This document shows positions 32,202-39,574 of a DNA stretch of 64,000 nt, piece by piece. This stretch comes from DASRDZ01 sp035569495 (GTDB taxonomy: Bacteria > Chloroflexota > Dormibacteria > Aeolococcales > Aeolococcaceae). Each line of letters begins with the position of its first letter. Position 1 is the stretch's first letter. The notes beneath the pieces were generated by a model. It saw nothing but the letters and a program-made list of their open reading frames with translations, had not been told where the DNA came from and ran no database searches. The stretch is from positions 124,001-188,000 of the forward strand of contig DATMMX010000038.1 of the NCBI GenBank assembly GCA_035569495.1. Reading direction: 5' to 3'. The translations under genes and the position numbers were made by a program.

Positions 32202-32800
32202 ACGCGTTCCTGATCGGCAGCTACGTCGGACTCTGGGTGCTGGTGGTGGTGCTGGCCGTCGCGGTGCTGGCGCTCTACAACCACTTCGGCCGGATGTACC
32301 TGACCAGCGGCGAGGGCCGCGAGAATCAGGGGCCCTCGATCGGCTCGGTGCTCGCCTCCTTTCGCGCCACCGACCTGCAGGGGCGGAGCGTGACGGTGCC
32401 GTCCGGGCGGCCGGCGCTGGTGGTGCTGGCCTCGACCGACTGCCCCGAGTGCCGCCGCCTGCGCGCGCCGCTGCAGCGCCTCGCCGCGACTCGCGAGGGC
32501 CGGCTCGACGTGGTGGTGCTGTGCAATGGACAGCGCAGCCAGGTGAGCGCGTGGGCGGCGGGCATGGACGGCCCTGTTCATGTCATTCAGGACAAGAACT
32601 ACAGGCGGGCCAGCGCCATGGGGGTGGGCATCACGCCGTTCATGGTCGGCGTCGACGGCAACGGCGTGGTCCAGGCGCGCGGCCTGGTCAACGGGCAGGA
32701 GGGGCTGGCGCTGGCGGTCGAAGCGCTCCTCGACGGCGCGCCGCCGGTCGCGCAACCCGACTTCACGCCGCTGGCGGTGGCCGGAGGAACGTCGCGGTGA
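32198..32800 (+). CDS. MauD-like membrane-anchored thioredoxin
   Basis: A 200-residue protein starting at a GTG that overlaps the MauE-like stop. One N-terminal helix (about 4-27) anchors it; the rest is an extracytoplasmic thioredoxin fold with redox motif C-P-E-C (Cys82, Cys85) in S-T-D-C-P-E-C-R-R, and a cis-Pro in G-I-T-P-F-M-V-G. Membrane-bound C-P-x-C redoxins of this form are typical of MauD, which is needed to make correct disulfides in the methylamine dehydrogenase light chain. Here the likely client is the 15-Cys protein encoded next (GTGA overlap). Confidence 0.82.
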   Translation: MNAFLIGSYVGLWVLVVVLAVAVLALYNHFGRMYLTSGEGRENQGPSIGSVLASFRATDLQGRSVTVPSGRPALVVLASTDCPECRRLRAPLQRLAATREGRLDVVVLCNGQRSQVSAWAAGMDGPVHVIQDKNYRRASAMGVGITPFMVGVDGNGVVQARGLVNGQEGLALAVEALLDGAPPVAQPDFTPLAVAGGTSR

Positions 32801-33141
32801 GCCGCCGCGCCATGGCGTGGACCTCGATGCACGTCGGGCGGCGGCGATTCCTGCAGGGCGGCCTGGCCACCGTGTTCGCCACGGTGGCGTCGGTGGCGGT
32901 GGGGCGTTCGCCGGTGGGGGCATCGGACCACTGCCCGTGCGATGGCCCGTTCGGCGGCGGCTACTGCGGCAGCGGGCTCTGCAACGGCTCCAACTGCTCG
33001 CACTCGGGCCTCACCTTCTGCTCACTGACGACGGCGTTCTGCAACGCGAACACCGGCTGCTGGACGTGCAACGGCGCCACCTGCTGCGACTGCGCCTGCA
33101 ACGGCGGCGGCAGCTCGTGGTACTGCTACTGCGGCGGCTGA
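32797..33141 (+). CDS. Tat-exported Cys-rich protein (MauA-like position)
   Basis: A 114-residue protein with a twin-arginine signal (V-G-R-R-R-F-L-Q-G-G, residues 13-22, followed by a hydrophobic stretch to about 36). The mature part, about 70 residues, has 15 cysteines (46, 48, 57, 62, 67, 75, 82, 88, 91, 96, 97, 99, 101, 110, 112), many Gly/Asn, no Lys, and just two tryptophans (Trp89 in C-W-T-C and Trp108 in S-S-W-Y-C). Position after mauE/mauD-like genes and Tat export match the methylamine dehydrogenase light chain, which builds tryptophan tryptophylquinone from two Trp, but it is shorter and no heavy chain gene is present. Function unknown. Confidence 0.75.
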   Translation: MSRRAMAWTSMHVGRRRFLQGGLATVFATVASVAVGRSPVGASDHCPCDGPFGGGYCGSGLCNGSNCSHSGLTFCSLTTAFCNANTGCWTCNGATCCDCACNGGGSSWYCYCGG

Positions 33142-33216
33142 GCCGGTGGCCGCGGTGGCGATCGCCCTGGCGCTGGTGATCGGCATGCGCAGCTGGCACA
33201 GACCCTGAGCCCTGAA

Positions 33217-33235
33217 CGCGACCTACCTGGTCGCG
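33217..33235 (+). terminator. Hairpin after the Cys-rich gene
   Basis: CGCGACC-TACCT-GGTCGCG, a 7-bp stem, lies 76 bases after the Cys-rich gene stop and ten bases before the next GTG. It could be a weak terminator or an intercistronic stem; no T-run follows. Confidence 0.35.
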
Positions 33236-33244
33236 GGGCCCCTC

Positions 33245-33796
33245 GTGCAGGGGACACGGAGCAGGGCGGCGGTGCGACTCACGGTGCTCGCGCACGTCGC
33301 TGCGATGCTGGCGGGCAGCGCGCTGACCGCCTCGGCGCTCGTGGCGACGGCACGGCTGCTCGGCCCGCTGCCCGCGGGCGCGGTGTGCGCCGTCTGCCTC
33401 CTCGGCGCCGCGGTGCTGCTCGGCGGCGAGCGGCTGCGCCTGCCCGGGAGCCACTGGATGGTGCCGCGGTCGTGGGCCCGCTTCGGCCACAACGGCTACG
33501 CAGCCCTCTTCGGCCTCGCCCTCGGCAGCGGGGTGGCCACCCTGCTCCCCTCGGCCGGGTGGTACGGCCTGCTCGCTGCCGCCCAGGCGACGCCGCCGTG
33601 GTGGGGCGCGTTCGCCGTGATGCTCTGCTTCGGCGCGACCCGCGGCGCCCTCGTGCCGCTGCTGACCGCTCGGTCAGCACACCGCGGTGAGCACCCGGTG
33701 ACCCGCATCGAGGCGCTGGGCGCGATGTCGCATCGACTGGTCGCTGTGGAGGCACTGCTGCTCGCGGCGCTCGCCGTCCAGGCCCTGCGCACCTGA
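33245..33796 (+). CDS. Small multi-helix membrane protein
   Basis: A 183-residue integral membrane protein with about five helices. I see no confident family. The segment H-N-G-Y-A-A-L-F-G-L-A-L-G-S-G-V-A-T-L-L-P recalls the G-x-x-x-G...P motif of DsbD/CcdA or MauF-type thiol-electron carriers, but the paired cysteines of CcdA are missing (cysteines occur at A-V-C-A-V-C and M-L-C-F-G). Placed just after the MauE/MauD-like cassette, it may complete it. GTG start at 33245 is uncertain. Confidence 0.55.
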   Translation: MQGTRSRAAVRLTVLAHVAAMLAGSALTASALVATARLLGPLPAGAVCAVCLLGAAVLLGGERLRLPGSHWMVPRSWARFGHNGYAALFGLALGSGVATLLPSAGWYGLLAAAQATPPWWGAFAVMLCFGATRGALVPLLTARSAHRGEHPVTRIEALGAMSHRLVAVEALLLAALAVQALRT

Positions 33797-33848
33797 GCAA
33801 GGGCACGGCGCGGCGTCGAGGTGCGATGCTGCCGGGCATGCCTCAGCC

Positions 33849-34427
33849 GTGGCGGGCCCCTGCAACCGCATTGCCATCTCAGCGCGTACTAGGCACGTGG
33901 CTGATGCGACGGCGGCGCTCTTCCTCGACGTGAGAGTCGGCGACGCCCAGGCCTTCGAAGCAGCCCTGGCCCCGGTGATCGGCCAGGCCCACCGGCTCGC
34001 CACCGGGATGCTCCGCGACCCCGCGGCCGCCCAGGACGCCGTGCAGGAGGCCGCCATCAAGGCCTGGCGCAAGCTGGACCGGCTCCGCGAGGGGGCCGAG
34101 CTGGGGCCCTGGTTCCTGGGCATCGTGGCCAACGAGTGCCGCACCACACTGCGCTCACGCTGGCGCCGCTCGGTCGGCTCGCTCGACACCGCGCGCCTGG
34201 CCGCGCCGGGGCGCACCGGCGACGTCGAGCAGAGCCAGGACGTGCTCAGCGCCCTGGCCGCGCTGCGCCACAGCGACCGGCTGGTGGTGGTGCTCCACTA
34301 CTGGCTCGACCTGCCCATCGACGAGGTCGCCGCGGTGGTCGGCGCCTCGCCCTCGGCGACCAAGGCCAGGCTCTACCGCGCCGTGGAGAAGCTGCGCGAC
34401 CGCCTCGGCGGTGAGGGACGGTGGTGA
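33849..34427 (+). CDS. ECF-type RNA polymerase sigma factor
   Basis: A 192-residue sigma-70 family factor. Region 2 spans about 40-100 (A-Q-D-A-V-Q-E-A-A-I-K-A-W-R-K-L) and region 4 about 130-188 (L-P-I-D-E-V-A-A-V-V-G-A-S-P-S-A-T-K-A-R-L-Y-R-A). It would direct RNA polymerase to stress-type promoters. The next gene, overlapping by 7 bases, encodes a one-helix membrane protein and is the likely anti-sigma partner. The start is uncertain: GTG at 33849 or GTG at 33897, the latter closer to the beginning of the recognisable domain. Confidence 0.87.
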   Translation: MAGPCNRIAISARTRHVADATAALFLDVRVGDAQAFEAALAPVIGQAHRLATGMLRDPAAAQDAVQEAAIKAWRKLDRLREGAELGPWFLGIVANECRTTLRSRWRRSVGSLDTARLAAPGRTGDVEQSQDVLSALAALRHSDRLVVVLHYWLDLPIDEVAAVVGASPSATKARLYRAVEKLRDRLGGEGRW

Positions 34428-35728
34428 TCGACCGCGACGACGCCCTGCGCACCCGCATCCACGCCGCCCTCGACGGCGTGTACCAGCCCGATCCCGGCCT
34501 GCTCCGCCGCGCCGTGGAGGCGGCCGAGCGACGGCAGCGCCACGCCCCGCGGCTTCGCGCGCTTCTCGCCGCCGCCCTGGCGGTGGTCGCCGCCGTGCTG
34601 GTGGTCGTGCTCACCCTGGTGCAGCACCAGCTCTCCAACGGCAACCACGGCCCGGTGCGGACCCCGGCTCCCGCCACACGCCACCTGATCTACACCCTCG
34701 ACGCCGCCGGGACGGTCGCCGCGCTCGACCCGCAGACGCTGAGGCCGGTCTGGCACGCCGCGGCCGGCGCCCCGCCGAGCGACAGCGACCCGGCGTCGCT
34801 GCTGCGCCTCTCCGCCGACGGCCGGACCCTGTGGGTGCTGCCCCTCACCGACCGCCGCGGGGGCACCACGCTGCGCTCCTTCGACGCCGCGAGTGGCGCC
34901 CCCGGGGCCTCGATCCCGCTGAGCAGCCAGGGCAACGCCGCCTACCACGCGCTCGCCATCGACCCCAGCAACGGCGACCTGGTCGCCGTCGGCCAGGACG
35001 CCACCCGCATCCTGGTCACCGTGGCCGACCCGCGGCGCGGCGTGGTGCTCAGCACGGTGGCGACCCGCACGCTCCCCGGCGCGGCGCCCGTCAGCCTCGA
35101 CCTGAGCACCGAGGCGCGCTTCAGCGCCGACGGCTCGCGCCTCTACTACAGCTACGGCGGCGGTGACCCCGACCGCAGCGGCGTCGACTGGGTCACCGTG
35201 CAGGGCGCGACGCTGACTCCCTGCGCCCCGGCCCGGCCCGGCGCCGCCTGCATCCCCGGCTCCGGCCTCGGCTTCGCCCTGGTCGGCAACGACCTGCTCA
35301 CCCTCGACAACGGCGCCCCGCAGCACCTGATCGAGCTGACCGCCGGAGGGGCCCCGGTGCGCCGGCTCACCACCGGGCTTGCCGCAGCCGGGGTCACCGA
35401 CCCGGTGCTCAGCGGCGACGGGCGCACCGCCATCCTGGTCGGCGAATGCGCCGGGCTCGGCGGCCTGGCCCGCGTCGACCTCGCCGGCGGCGCCGCCCAG
35501 GCGCTGAGCACCCCCGGCGCGGCGGGGGGCCTCCCCAGCGCCGCCACGCCGTGCGGCTCGCGGCCGCATCTGCTCAGCGACGGCACCCTGGTCGTCGCGC
35601 GTCTCGACACCGCGGCGGCGAACGCCAACTCCCCGGCGGCGCTGCAGGTGATCGACCCGACCACCGGGCGCATCCTCCGCCAGACCACCACCCTCGCCGG
35701 CATCGTCGACGTGGTCGAGGGACCGTAA
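34421..35728 (+). CDS. Membrane-anchored propeller-like protein, probable anti-sigma partner
   Basis: A 435-residue bitopic protein: about 50 cytoplasmic residues (R-I-H-A-A-L-D, a zone typical of short anti-sigma segments), a transmembrane helix (about 47-67), then a large extracellular beta-propeller-like domain with repeated blocks such as Y-T-L-D-A-A-G-T-V-A-A-L-D-P, then L-S-A-D-G-R-T-L-W-V and F-S-A-D-G-S-R-L-Y-Y. There is no zinc H-x3-C-x2-C motif of the ZAS type. Overlap with the ECF sigma gene suggests it holds the sigma factor and senses an outside signal through the propeller; that is inference. Confidence 0.72.
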   Translation: MVIDRDDALRTRIHAALDGVYQPDPGLLRRAVEAAERRQRHAPRLRALLAAALAVVAAVLVVVLTLVQHQLSNGNHGPVRTPAPATRHLIYTLDAAGTVAALDPQTLRPVWHAAAGAPPSDSDPASLLRLSADGRTLWVLPLTDRRGGTTLRSFDAASGAPGASIPLSSQGNAAYHALAIDPSNGDLVAVGQDATRILVTVADPRRGVVLSTVATRTLPGAAPVSLDLSTEARFSADGSRLYYSYGGGDPDRSGVDWVTVQGATLTPCAPARPGAACIPGSGLGFALVGNDLLTLDNGAPQHLIELTAGGAPVRRLTTGLAAAGVTDPVLSGDGRTAILVGECAGLGGLARVDLAGGAAQALSTPGAAGGLPSAATPCGSRPHLLSDGTLVVARLDTAAANANSPAALQVIDPTTGRILRQTTTLAGIVDVVEGP

Positions 35729-35754
35729 CCGCCCTCAGTAGTCCATCGCGGATG

Positions 35755-35790
35755 ACATGCGGCACGGCAGCGCACGTTGCGGCCGCATGT
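35755..35790 (+). repeat. Inverted repeat before the lipoprotein gene
   Basis: ACATGCGGC (35755-35763) and GCCGCATGT (35782-35790), perfect 9-bp arms with an 18-base spacer, lie between the propeller gene stop and the lipoprotein GTG. Either an operator or a stem; not resolved. Confidence 0.45.
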
Positions 35791-35822
35791 GACATGAACT
35801 CGGACGCTGAGGTCTTTCGGCC

Positions 35823-36386
35823 GTGAAACTAGCTCTCCTCCTGCTGCCCGCCGCCGCACTGGTCGCCTGCGGATCGACCAGCACCACCACCACGGGCAGC
35901 GCGTCGACGCCGAGCAGCATGGCGACCGCGGCCGCGACGCCCACCGACACCCCGACCACGGCGCCCACCCCCGCACCGACCGCCGCACCGACACCGGCGC
36001 CCACACCCGCACCGCCCCCTCCGCCCGCCGCGGTGGTGGTGAAGTCCGGCAGCGCGGGCGGCGTGGGCAGCGTGGTCACCAGCGCGGACGGCCACACCCT
36101 GTACCACTTCACTCCCGAGGCGCATGGCCAGATCGCCTGCGCCAGCGGCTGCACCGGCACCTGGCCGCCGCTCATCGTCCCCGCGGGCGCGAAGCTGCAG
36201 GCGCAGGGCTCGCTGTCGGGCACGCTGAGCACCATCAAGCGCCCTGACGGGAGCATGCAGGCCACCTACAACGGCTGGCCGCTCTACGACTTCTCCGGCG
36301 ACAGCGCGGCCGGCACCGCCAACGGACAGGGCATCGCCGGCAAGTGGTTCGCGGTCACCCCGACCCAGTCCTCGGCGGGCATGTAG
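35823..36386 (+). CDS. Lipoprotein with COG4315 secreted repeat
   Basis: A 187-residue lipoprotein: signal and lipobox L-V-A-C (Cys16), then a Thr/Pro/Ala-rich stalk (about 20-70) with T-P-A-P repeats, then the COG4315/PF03640 domain with its typical blocks D-G-H-T-L-Y-H-F-T, then C-A-S-G-C-T-G-T-W-P-P-L (two Cys) and Y-N-G-W-P-L-Y-D-F-S-G-D. These domains come in pairs, here two, and their role is not settled; electron transfer or adhesion have been suggested. Start is GTG. A strong hairpin follows. Confidence 0.85.
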   Translation: MKLALLLLPAAALVACGSTSTTTTGSASTPSSMATAAATPTDTPTTAPTPAPTAAPTPAPTPAPPPPPAAVVVKSGSAGGVGSVVTSADGHTLYHFTPEAHGQIACASGCTGTWPPLIVPAGAKLQAQGSLSGTLSTIKRPDGSMQATYNGWPLYDFSGDSAAGTANGQGIAGKWFAVTPTQSSAGM

Positions 36387-36399
36387 CCCCACATCGCAA

Positions 36400-36433
36400 G
36401 GTCTGCGGCCGCCGGTTTCGGCGGCCGCGGACC
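36400..36433 (+). terminator. Stem-loop after the COG4315 lipoprotein gene
   Basis: GCGGCCGCCG-GTTT-CGGCGGCCGC, a 10-bp stem, extended by four more pairs (GGTC/GACC) beyond a mismatch. It lies 13 bases past the stop codon and ends 13 bases before the next start. Confidence 0.7.
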
Positions 36434-36446
36434 GTTGTAGGGGGTG

Positions 36447-38411
36447 ATGCACCACTCCCGGCGGTTCGCCGGCCTCTTCGTCGCGGCCGCGCTCGCCCTG
36501 CTGCTCTCCACCACAACCGCGCCCGCGCCCGCCGGCGCGCAGACCGCGGGCCACAGCTTCGTCAAGACGTCGCTCAGCCTCGACGTGGTCGACGGTCCCA
36601 ACAATGACCACCACGTCAGCATCGACGCCGACGTCTACGTCCCCGACAACGCGACCGCGTCGACGCCGCAGCCCGCCATCATCTACACCAACGGCTTCGG
36701 CGGCGCCAAGGACGACAGCAGCGGCGTCGCCGTGTCGCAGTTCTTCGCCCAGCACGGCTACGTGGTGCTCGCCTACAGCAGCCAGGGCTTCGGCCACTCC
36801 GGCGGCGTCATCGAGCTGGACTCGCCGGACTACGACGTCAAGGACGCCGAGGCGATGATCAGCTACCTGGCCACGCTTCCCTACGTGCAGAGGGACGGAC
36901 CCGGCGACCCGCGCGTGGGCATGACCGGTGGCTCCTACGGCGGCGGCATCCAGCTGCTCACCGCGGAGTTCGACCCGCGTCTCGACGTGATCACGCCCTT
37001 TCGCACCTGGAACTCGCTGGAGTACTCGCTGTCGCCCAACAACCTGGGCACGTCGATGGACTGGCAGAACGGCCCCATCGGCGTCTTCAAGCAGGGCTGG
37101 AGCTCGCTGTTCTTCGCCAGCGGCGCCACCCAGCCGCTGATGGGCAACGGCGGCACCGCGGGCAACCCCGCGCTGATCCAGTGCCCCGGCTTCGACTCGC
37201 GACTCTGCTCCGCGTACGCGGCCACCGTGGCCAGCGGCCAGGCCGACGCCGCCACCAAGGCGCTGATCGACGCCTCCTCGCCGGCGTCGTACATCGACCG
37301 GCTGCACATCCCCACCCTGCTCGGCCAGGGCGAATCCGACACGCTGTTCAACCTCGACGAGTCGGTGCGCACCTACCAGACCCTGAAGGCGCGCAACGTG
37401 CCGGTGAAGCTGATCTGGCAGGCGGGCGGCCACGGCTATCCCGACCAGCCCGGCGAGGGCGACGTGTTCGGCGGCGACGAGAGCAATCCCGGCAGCAAGT
37501 TCCTGCCCCAGCAGCTCCTCGCCTGGATGGACCACTACCTGCGCGGCAACACCGGCGTGGACACCGGCCCGGGCTTCCAGTGGTTCCGAGATTGGGTCAG
37601 CTATGACAGCAACGGCTCGGCCGCGCCCGCCTTCGGCAGCGCCGCCGCCTACCCGGCGGGCACCGGGCAGACCTTCCTGCTCTCCGGCGACAACGCCCTG
37701 GTGCCGGCCACACAGACCCCGCAGGCCGGCAGCGCGCAGATCGTCAACCCGCCCGGCGGCCTGCCCGCCGCCTACAGCGAGACGCCCAACTTCCAGGCGC
37801 CCGGCAGCACCCTGCCCGGCGGCGCGCCCAGCCCCTTCACCAGCCTGCAGCCGCAGGACGTGCCCGGGCAGTTCGCCGCCTTCACCGCGCCGCCGTTCGC
37901 CCAGGACACCGAGGCGGTCGGCGTGCCCACCGCGCACCTCCATCTCAGTGGCACCACCGGGCAGCCGCTGGTCCTCTTCGGCAAGGTGTTCGACGTCGAC
38001 GCTGCGGGCAACGCCACCCTGATCCACCGTCTGGTTGCGCCGGTGCGCATTCCTGATGCCAGCGGCGGCGCGGTCGACATGACCCTGCTCGGCTTCGCCC
38101 ACCTCTTCCCCGCCGGCCACGCGGTGCGCTTCGAATTGGCCGCAACCGACACGTACTACGCGAACAGCCGCACACCTGACGTGATCACCATCAGCAGTGG
38201 CGGCGCCGACCCCGCGTCGTTCACCCTGCCGGTGGTCGCCGCCGCTGCGGCGCAGCCGGTCGTGCCCGCGTCATCCGGCGGCGGCACGCCGCAGAGCGCC
38301 GCCTCCACCCTGCCCAACACCGGCGCCGGCGGCCCCGCCCACGACGCCCTGATGATCGCCGCCGTGGCCACCCTGCTCGGCCTGGCGCGACGGGTTCGCC
38401 GCCGCCACTGA
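36447..38411 (+). CDS. Secreted S15/CocE-type hydrolase with LPNTG anchor
   Basis: A 654-residue exported protein. Signal peptide 1-33. The catalytic alpha/beta hydrolase domain has the nucleophile elbow G-G-S-Y-G-G (about Ser171), acid in G-E-S-D-T-L-F (about Asp300) and base in G-G-H-G-Y-P (about His330). A C-terminal jelly-roll like that of X-Pro dipeptidyl-peptidase/CocE follows (about 380-590, with H-L-H-L-S-G-T and R-F-E-L-A-A-T-D). Members cleave Xaa-Pro dipeptides or acyl esters. The end is STLPNTGAGG, a hydrophobic helix and R-R-V-R-R-R-H: a classical LPxTG signal. AGGGGG precedes the ATG; a GTG lies three bases earlier. Confidence 0.85.
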   Translation: MHHSRRFAGLFVAAALALLLSTTTAPAPAGAQTAGHSFVKTSLSLDVVDGPNNDHHVSIDADVYVPDNATASTPQPAIIYTNGFGGAKDDSSGVAVSQFFAQHGYVVLAYSSQGFGHSGGVIELDSPDYDVKDAEAMISYLATLPYVQRDGPGDPRVGMTGGSYGGGIQLLTAEFDPRLDVITPFRTWNSLEYSLSPNNLGTSMDWQNGPIGVFKQGWSSLFFASGATQPLMGNGGTAGNPALIQCPGFDSRLCSAYAATVASGQADAATKALIDASSPASYIDRLHIPTLLGQGESDTLFNLDESVRTYQTLKARNVPVKLIWQAGGHGYPDQPGEGDVFGGDESNPGSKFLPQQLLAWMDHYLRGNTGVDTGPGFQWFRDWVSYDSNGSAAPAFGSAAAYPAGTGQTFLLSGDNALVPATQTPQAGSAQIVNPPGGLPAAYSETPNFQAPGSTLPGGAPSPFTSLQPQDVPGQFAAFTAPPFAQDTEAVGVPTAHLHLSGTTGQPLVLFGKVFDVDAAGNATLIHRLVAPVRIPDASGGAVDMTLLGFAHLFPAGHAVRFELAATDTYYANSRTPDVITISSGGADPASFTLPVVAAAAAQPVVPASSGGGTPQSAASTLPNTGAGGPAHDALMIAAVATLLGLARRVRRRH

Positions 38412-38453
38412 TCCGTCGCCCGCCAATTGCGCCCACAGGCAGCCGTCGGAAGC

Positions 38454-38459
38454 GACAAT
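38454..38459 (+). promoter_or_regulatory. -10 box (GACAAT) of the four-Cys protein gene
   Basis: GACAAT lies 10 bases before the ATG at 38470 and overlaps an alternative ATG at 38458, which argues for the later start. Confidence 0.4.
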
Positions 38460-38469
38460 GCTGCACGCC

Positions 38470-39090
38470 ATGACCGAGCGCCCGCGGGACGAGTGTCCGT
38501 ACACCAAGCCGTTCCCCCAGAACTTCGACGGCTGTCCCGCCTACCAGCAGACCCAGTTCGTCCCGCTCGACACCCAGTACCGGGCGCTCGAGATGGTCTG
38601 GACCTGCGGCAACCTCGACATGGGGCGCATCGCCGGCGAGCCCTGGCGCCACTTCGGCCGCTGCCGCGTCGGCGACGCGCAGAGCCGGGCGGCCTGGGTG
38701 CGTGAGGTGCGCGAGGACCGTCTCGCCGTGGCCCGCTCGATGCAGCGCGACATGGCGCCGCTGATGACCGGCCCGGTCACCGAGCTGTGGACGATCAAGG
38801 GGCGCCAGCTCGCCGCCGCCGCCGGCAGCGAGGAGCACGCCGCCGCCACCGCCGAGCTGCTGCGCAAGGGCAACAGCTTCCTGACCCGCGTCGAGGCCTA
38901 CTTCGAGGACCACAGCGGGGACATGGACCGGCTCAACCTGCCCATCGACGCCACCATGGACCTGTTCCGGGAGATCATCTATCGCTGGGTGGACCAGCCC
39001 AACGCCGAGATCCCCACCATCAACGAGGCCGCCCTGTCGCGCTTCCCCGAGGAGGCGCGCGCCCTGCTCATGCCGGAGTCGGCCGCCTAG
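38470..39090 (+). CDS. Four-cysteine domain protein, stand-alone (family member A)
   Basis: A 206-residue protein of no family I know. Residues 8-66 hold four cysteines in the pattern C-P-x11-C-P-x22-C-x18-C (Cys9, 22, 46, 65), with P-F-P-Q-N-F-D-G between the first two and F-V-P-L-D-T after them. The rest is helical (W-V-R-E-V-R-E-D-R-L-A-V-A-R). The whole length matches the first 200-odd residues of the STAS/ATPase fusion at 39571-41121, and the Cys block recurs at 44086. Four cysteines suggest zinc, iron-sulfur or redox sensing. Cytoplasmic. The 3' end overlaps the convergent RidA gene by 23 bases. Confidence 0.75.
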   Translation: MTERPRDECPYTKPFPQNFDGCPAYQQTQFVPLDTQYRALEMVWTCGNLDMGRIAGEPWRHFGRCRVGDAQSRAAWVREVREDRLAVARSMQRDMAPLMTGPVTELWTIKGRQLAAAAGSEEHAAATAELLRKGNSFLTRVEAYFEDHSGDMDRLNLPIDATMDLFREIIYRWVDQPNAEIPTINEAALSRFPEEARALLMPESAA

Positions 39091-39574
39091 CCACCGCCAG
39101 CGCGGCGACCTCGACGGGCACGCCCAGCGGCAGCGCGTTGACCCCGGTCGCAATCCGCGCGTGGCGCCCGCGCTCGCCGAGCACGGCGACGAGCAGGTCC
39201 GAGGCGCCGTCGGCGACGCGCGGCTGGGCCTCGAAGCCATCGTCGCTGCACACGAAGACGGTGAGCTGGAGCACCTGCTCCAGGTTGTCGAGCCCCACCG
39301 CGCGCTCGATCTGGGCGAGCACGTTGAGGGCGCAGGACCGCGCGTTGTCCACCGCGGCCTCGACGCTCACGGTGCTCGGGACGCTGCCGCGCAGCGTGGC
39401 CACGCCACGGCCGTGCACCACCTGGCCGGACACCGCCATCAGCACCCGCCCCTCCCCGATCGGCACCACGGTGACCGGCGCGTAGGCGGCGACGGCGTCA
39501 GGCGGGGCGGGCAACTCCAGGCCCAGCGCCCGCAGCCGCGCCAGCGGCCCCTCCCCTGCCGGCGCAGCGCTCAA
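39068..39574 (-). CDS. RidA/YjgF-family protein
   Basis: A 168-residue protein of the RidA (YjgF/YER057c/UK114) family: I-G-E-G-R-V-L-M-A-V-S-G-Q-V-V, V-D-N-A-R-S-C-A-L-N-V-L-A-Q-I and the end block A-R-I-A-T-G-V-N-A-L-P-L-G-V-P-V-E-V. The Arg of R-I-A-T-G-V and the following G-V-x-x-L-P-x-x-x-x-V-E motif are the active-site region; RidA proteins hydrolyse reactive enamine/imine intermediates. It starts at TTG overlapping the stop of the four-Cys/STAS/ATPase gene (TTGA), so the two are translationally coupled. Confidence 0.82.
   Translation of the reverse strand: MSAAPAGEGPLARLRALGLELPAPPDAVAAYAPVTVVPIGEGRVLMAVSGQVVHGRGVATLRGSVPSTVSVEAAVDNARSCALNVLAQIERAVGLDNLEQVLQLTVFVCSDDGFEAQPRVADGASDLLVAVLGERGRHARIATGVNALPLGVPVEVAALAVARRPTPA

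Noticed and set aside
33146..33208. Twenty-codon hydrophobic frame after the Cys-rich gene
   Set aside because: A GTG opens M-A-A-V-A-I-A-L-A-L-V-I-G and ends at a TGA, but there is no ribosome binding site and short hydrophobic frames are expected by chance in this sequence.
33838..33933. 31-codon ORF overlapping the start of the ECF sigma gene
   Set aside because: It follows a GATGCT box by 7 bases and could be a leaderless uORF, but the box is weak and the peptide looks random, so it is not listed as a gene.
35829..38120. Reverse-strand 763-codon frame opposite the S15 hydrolase
   Set aside because: No domain is recognisable and it covers two clear plus-strand genes.
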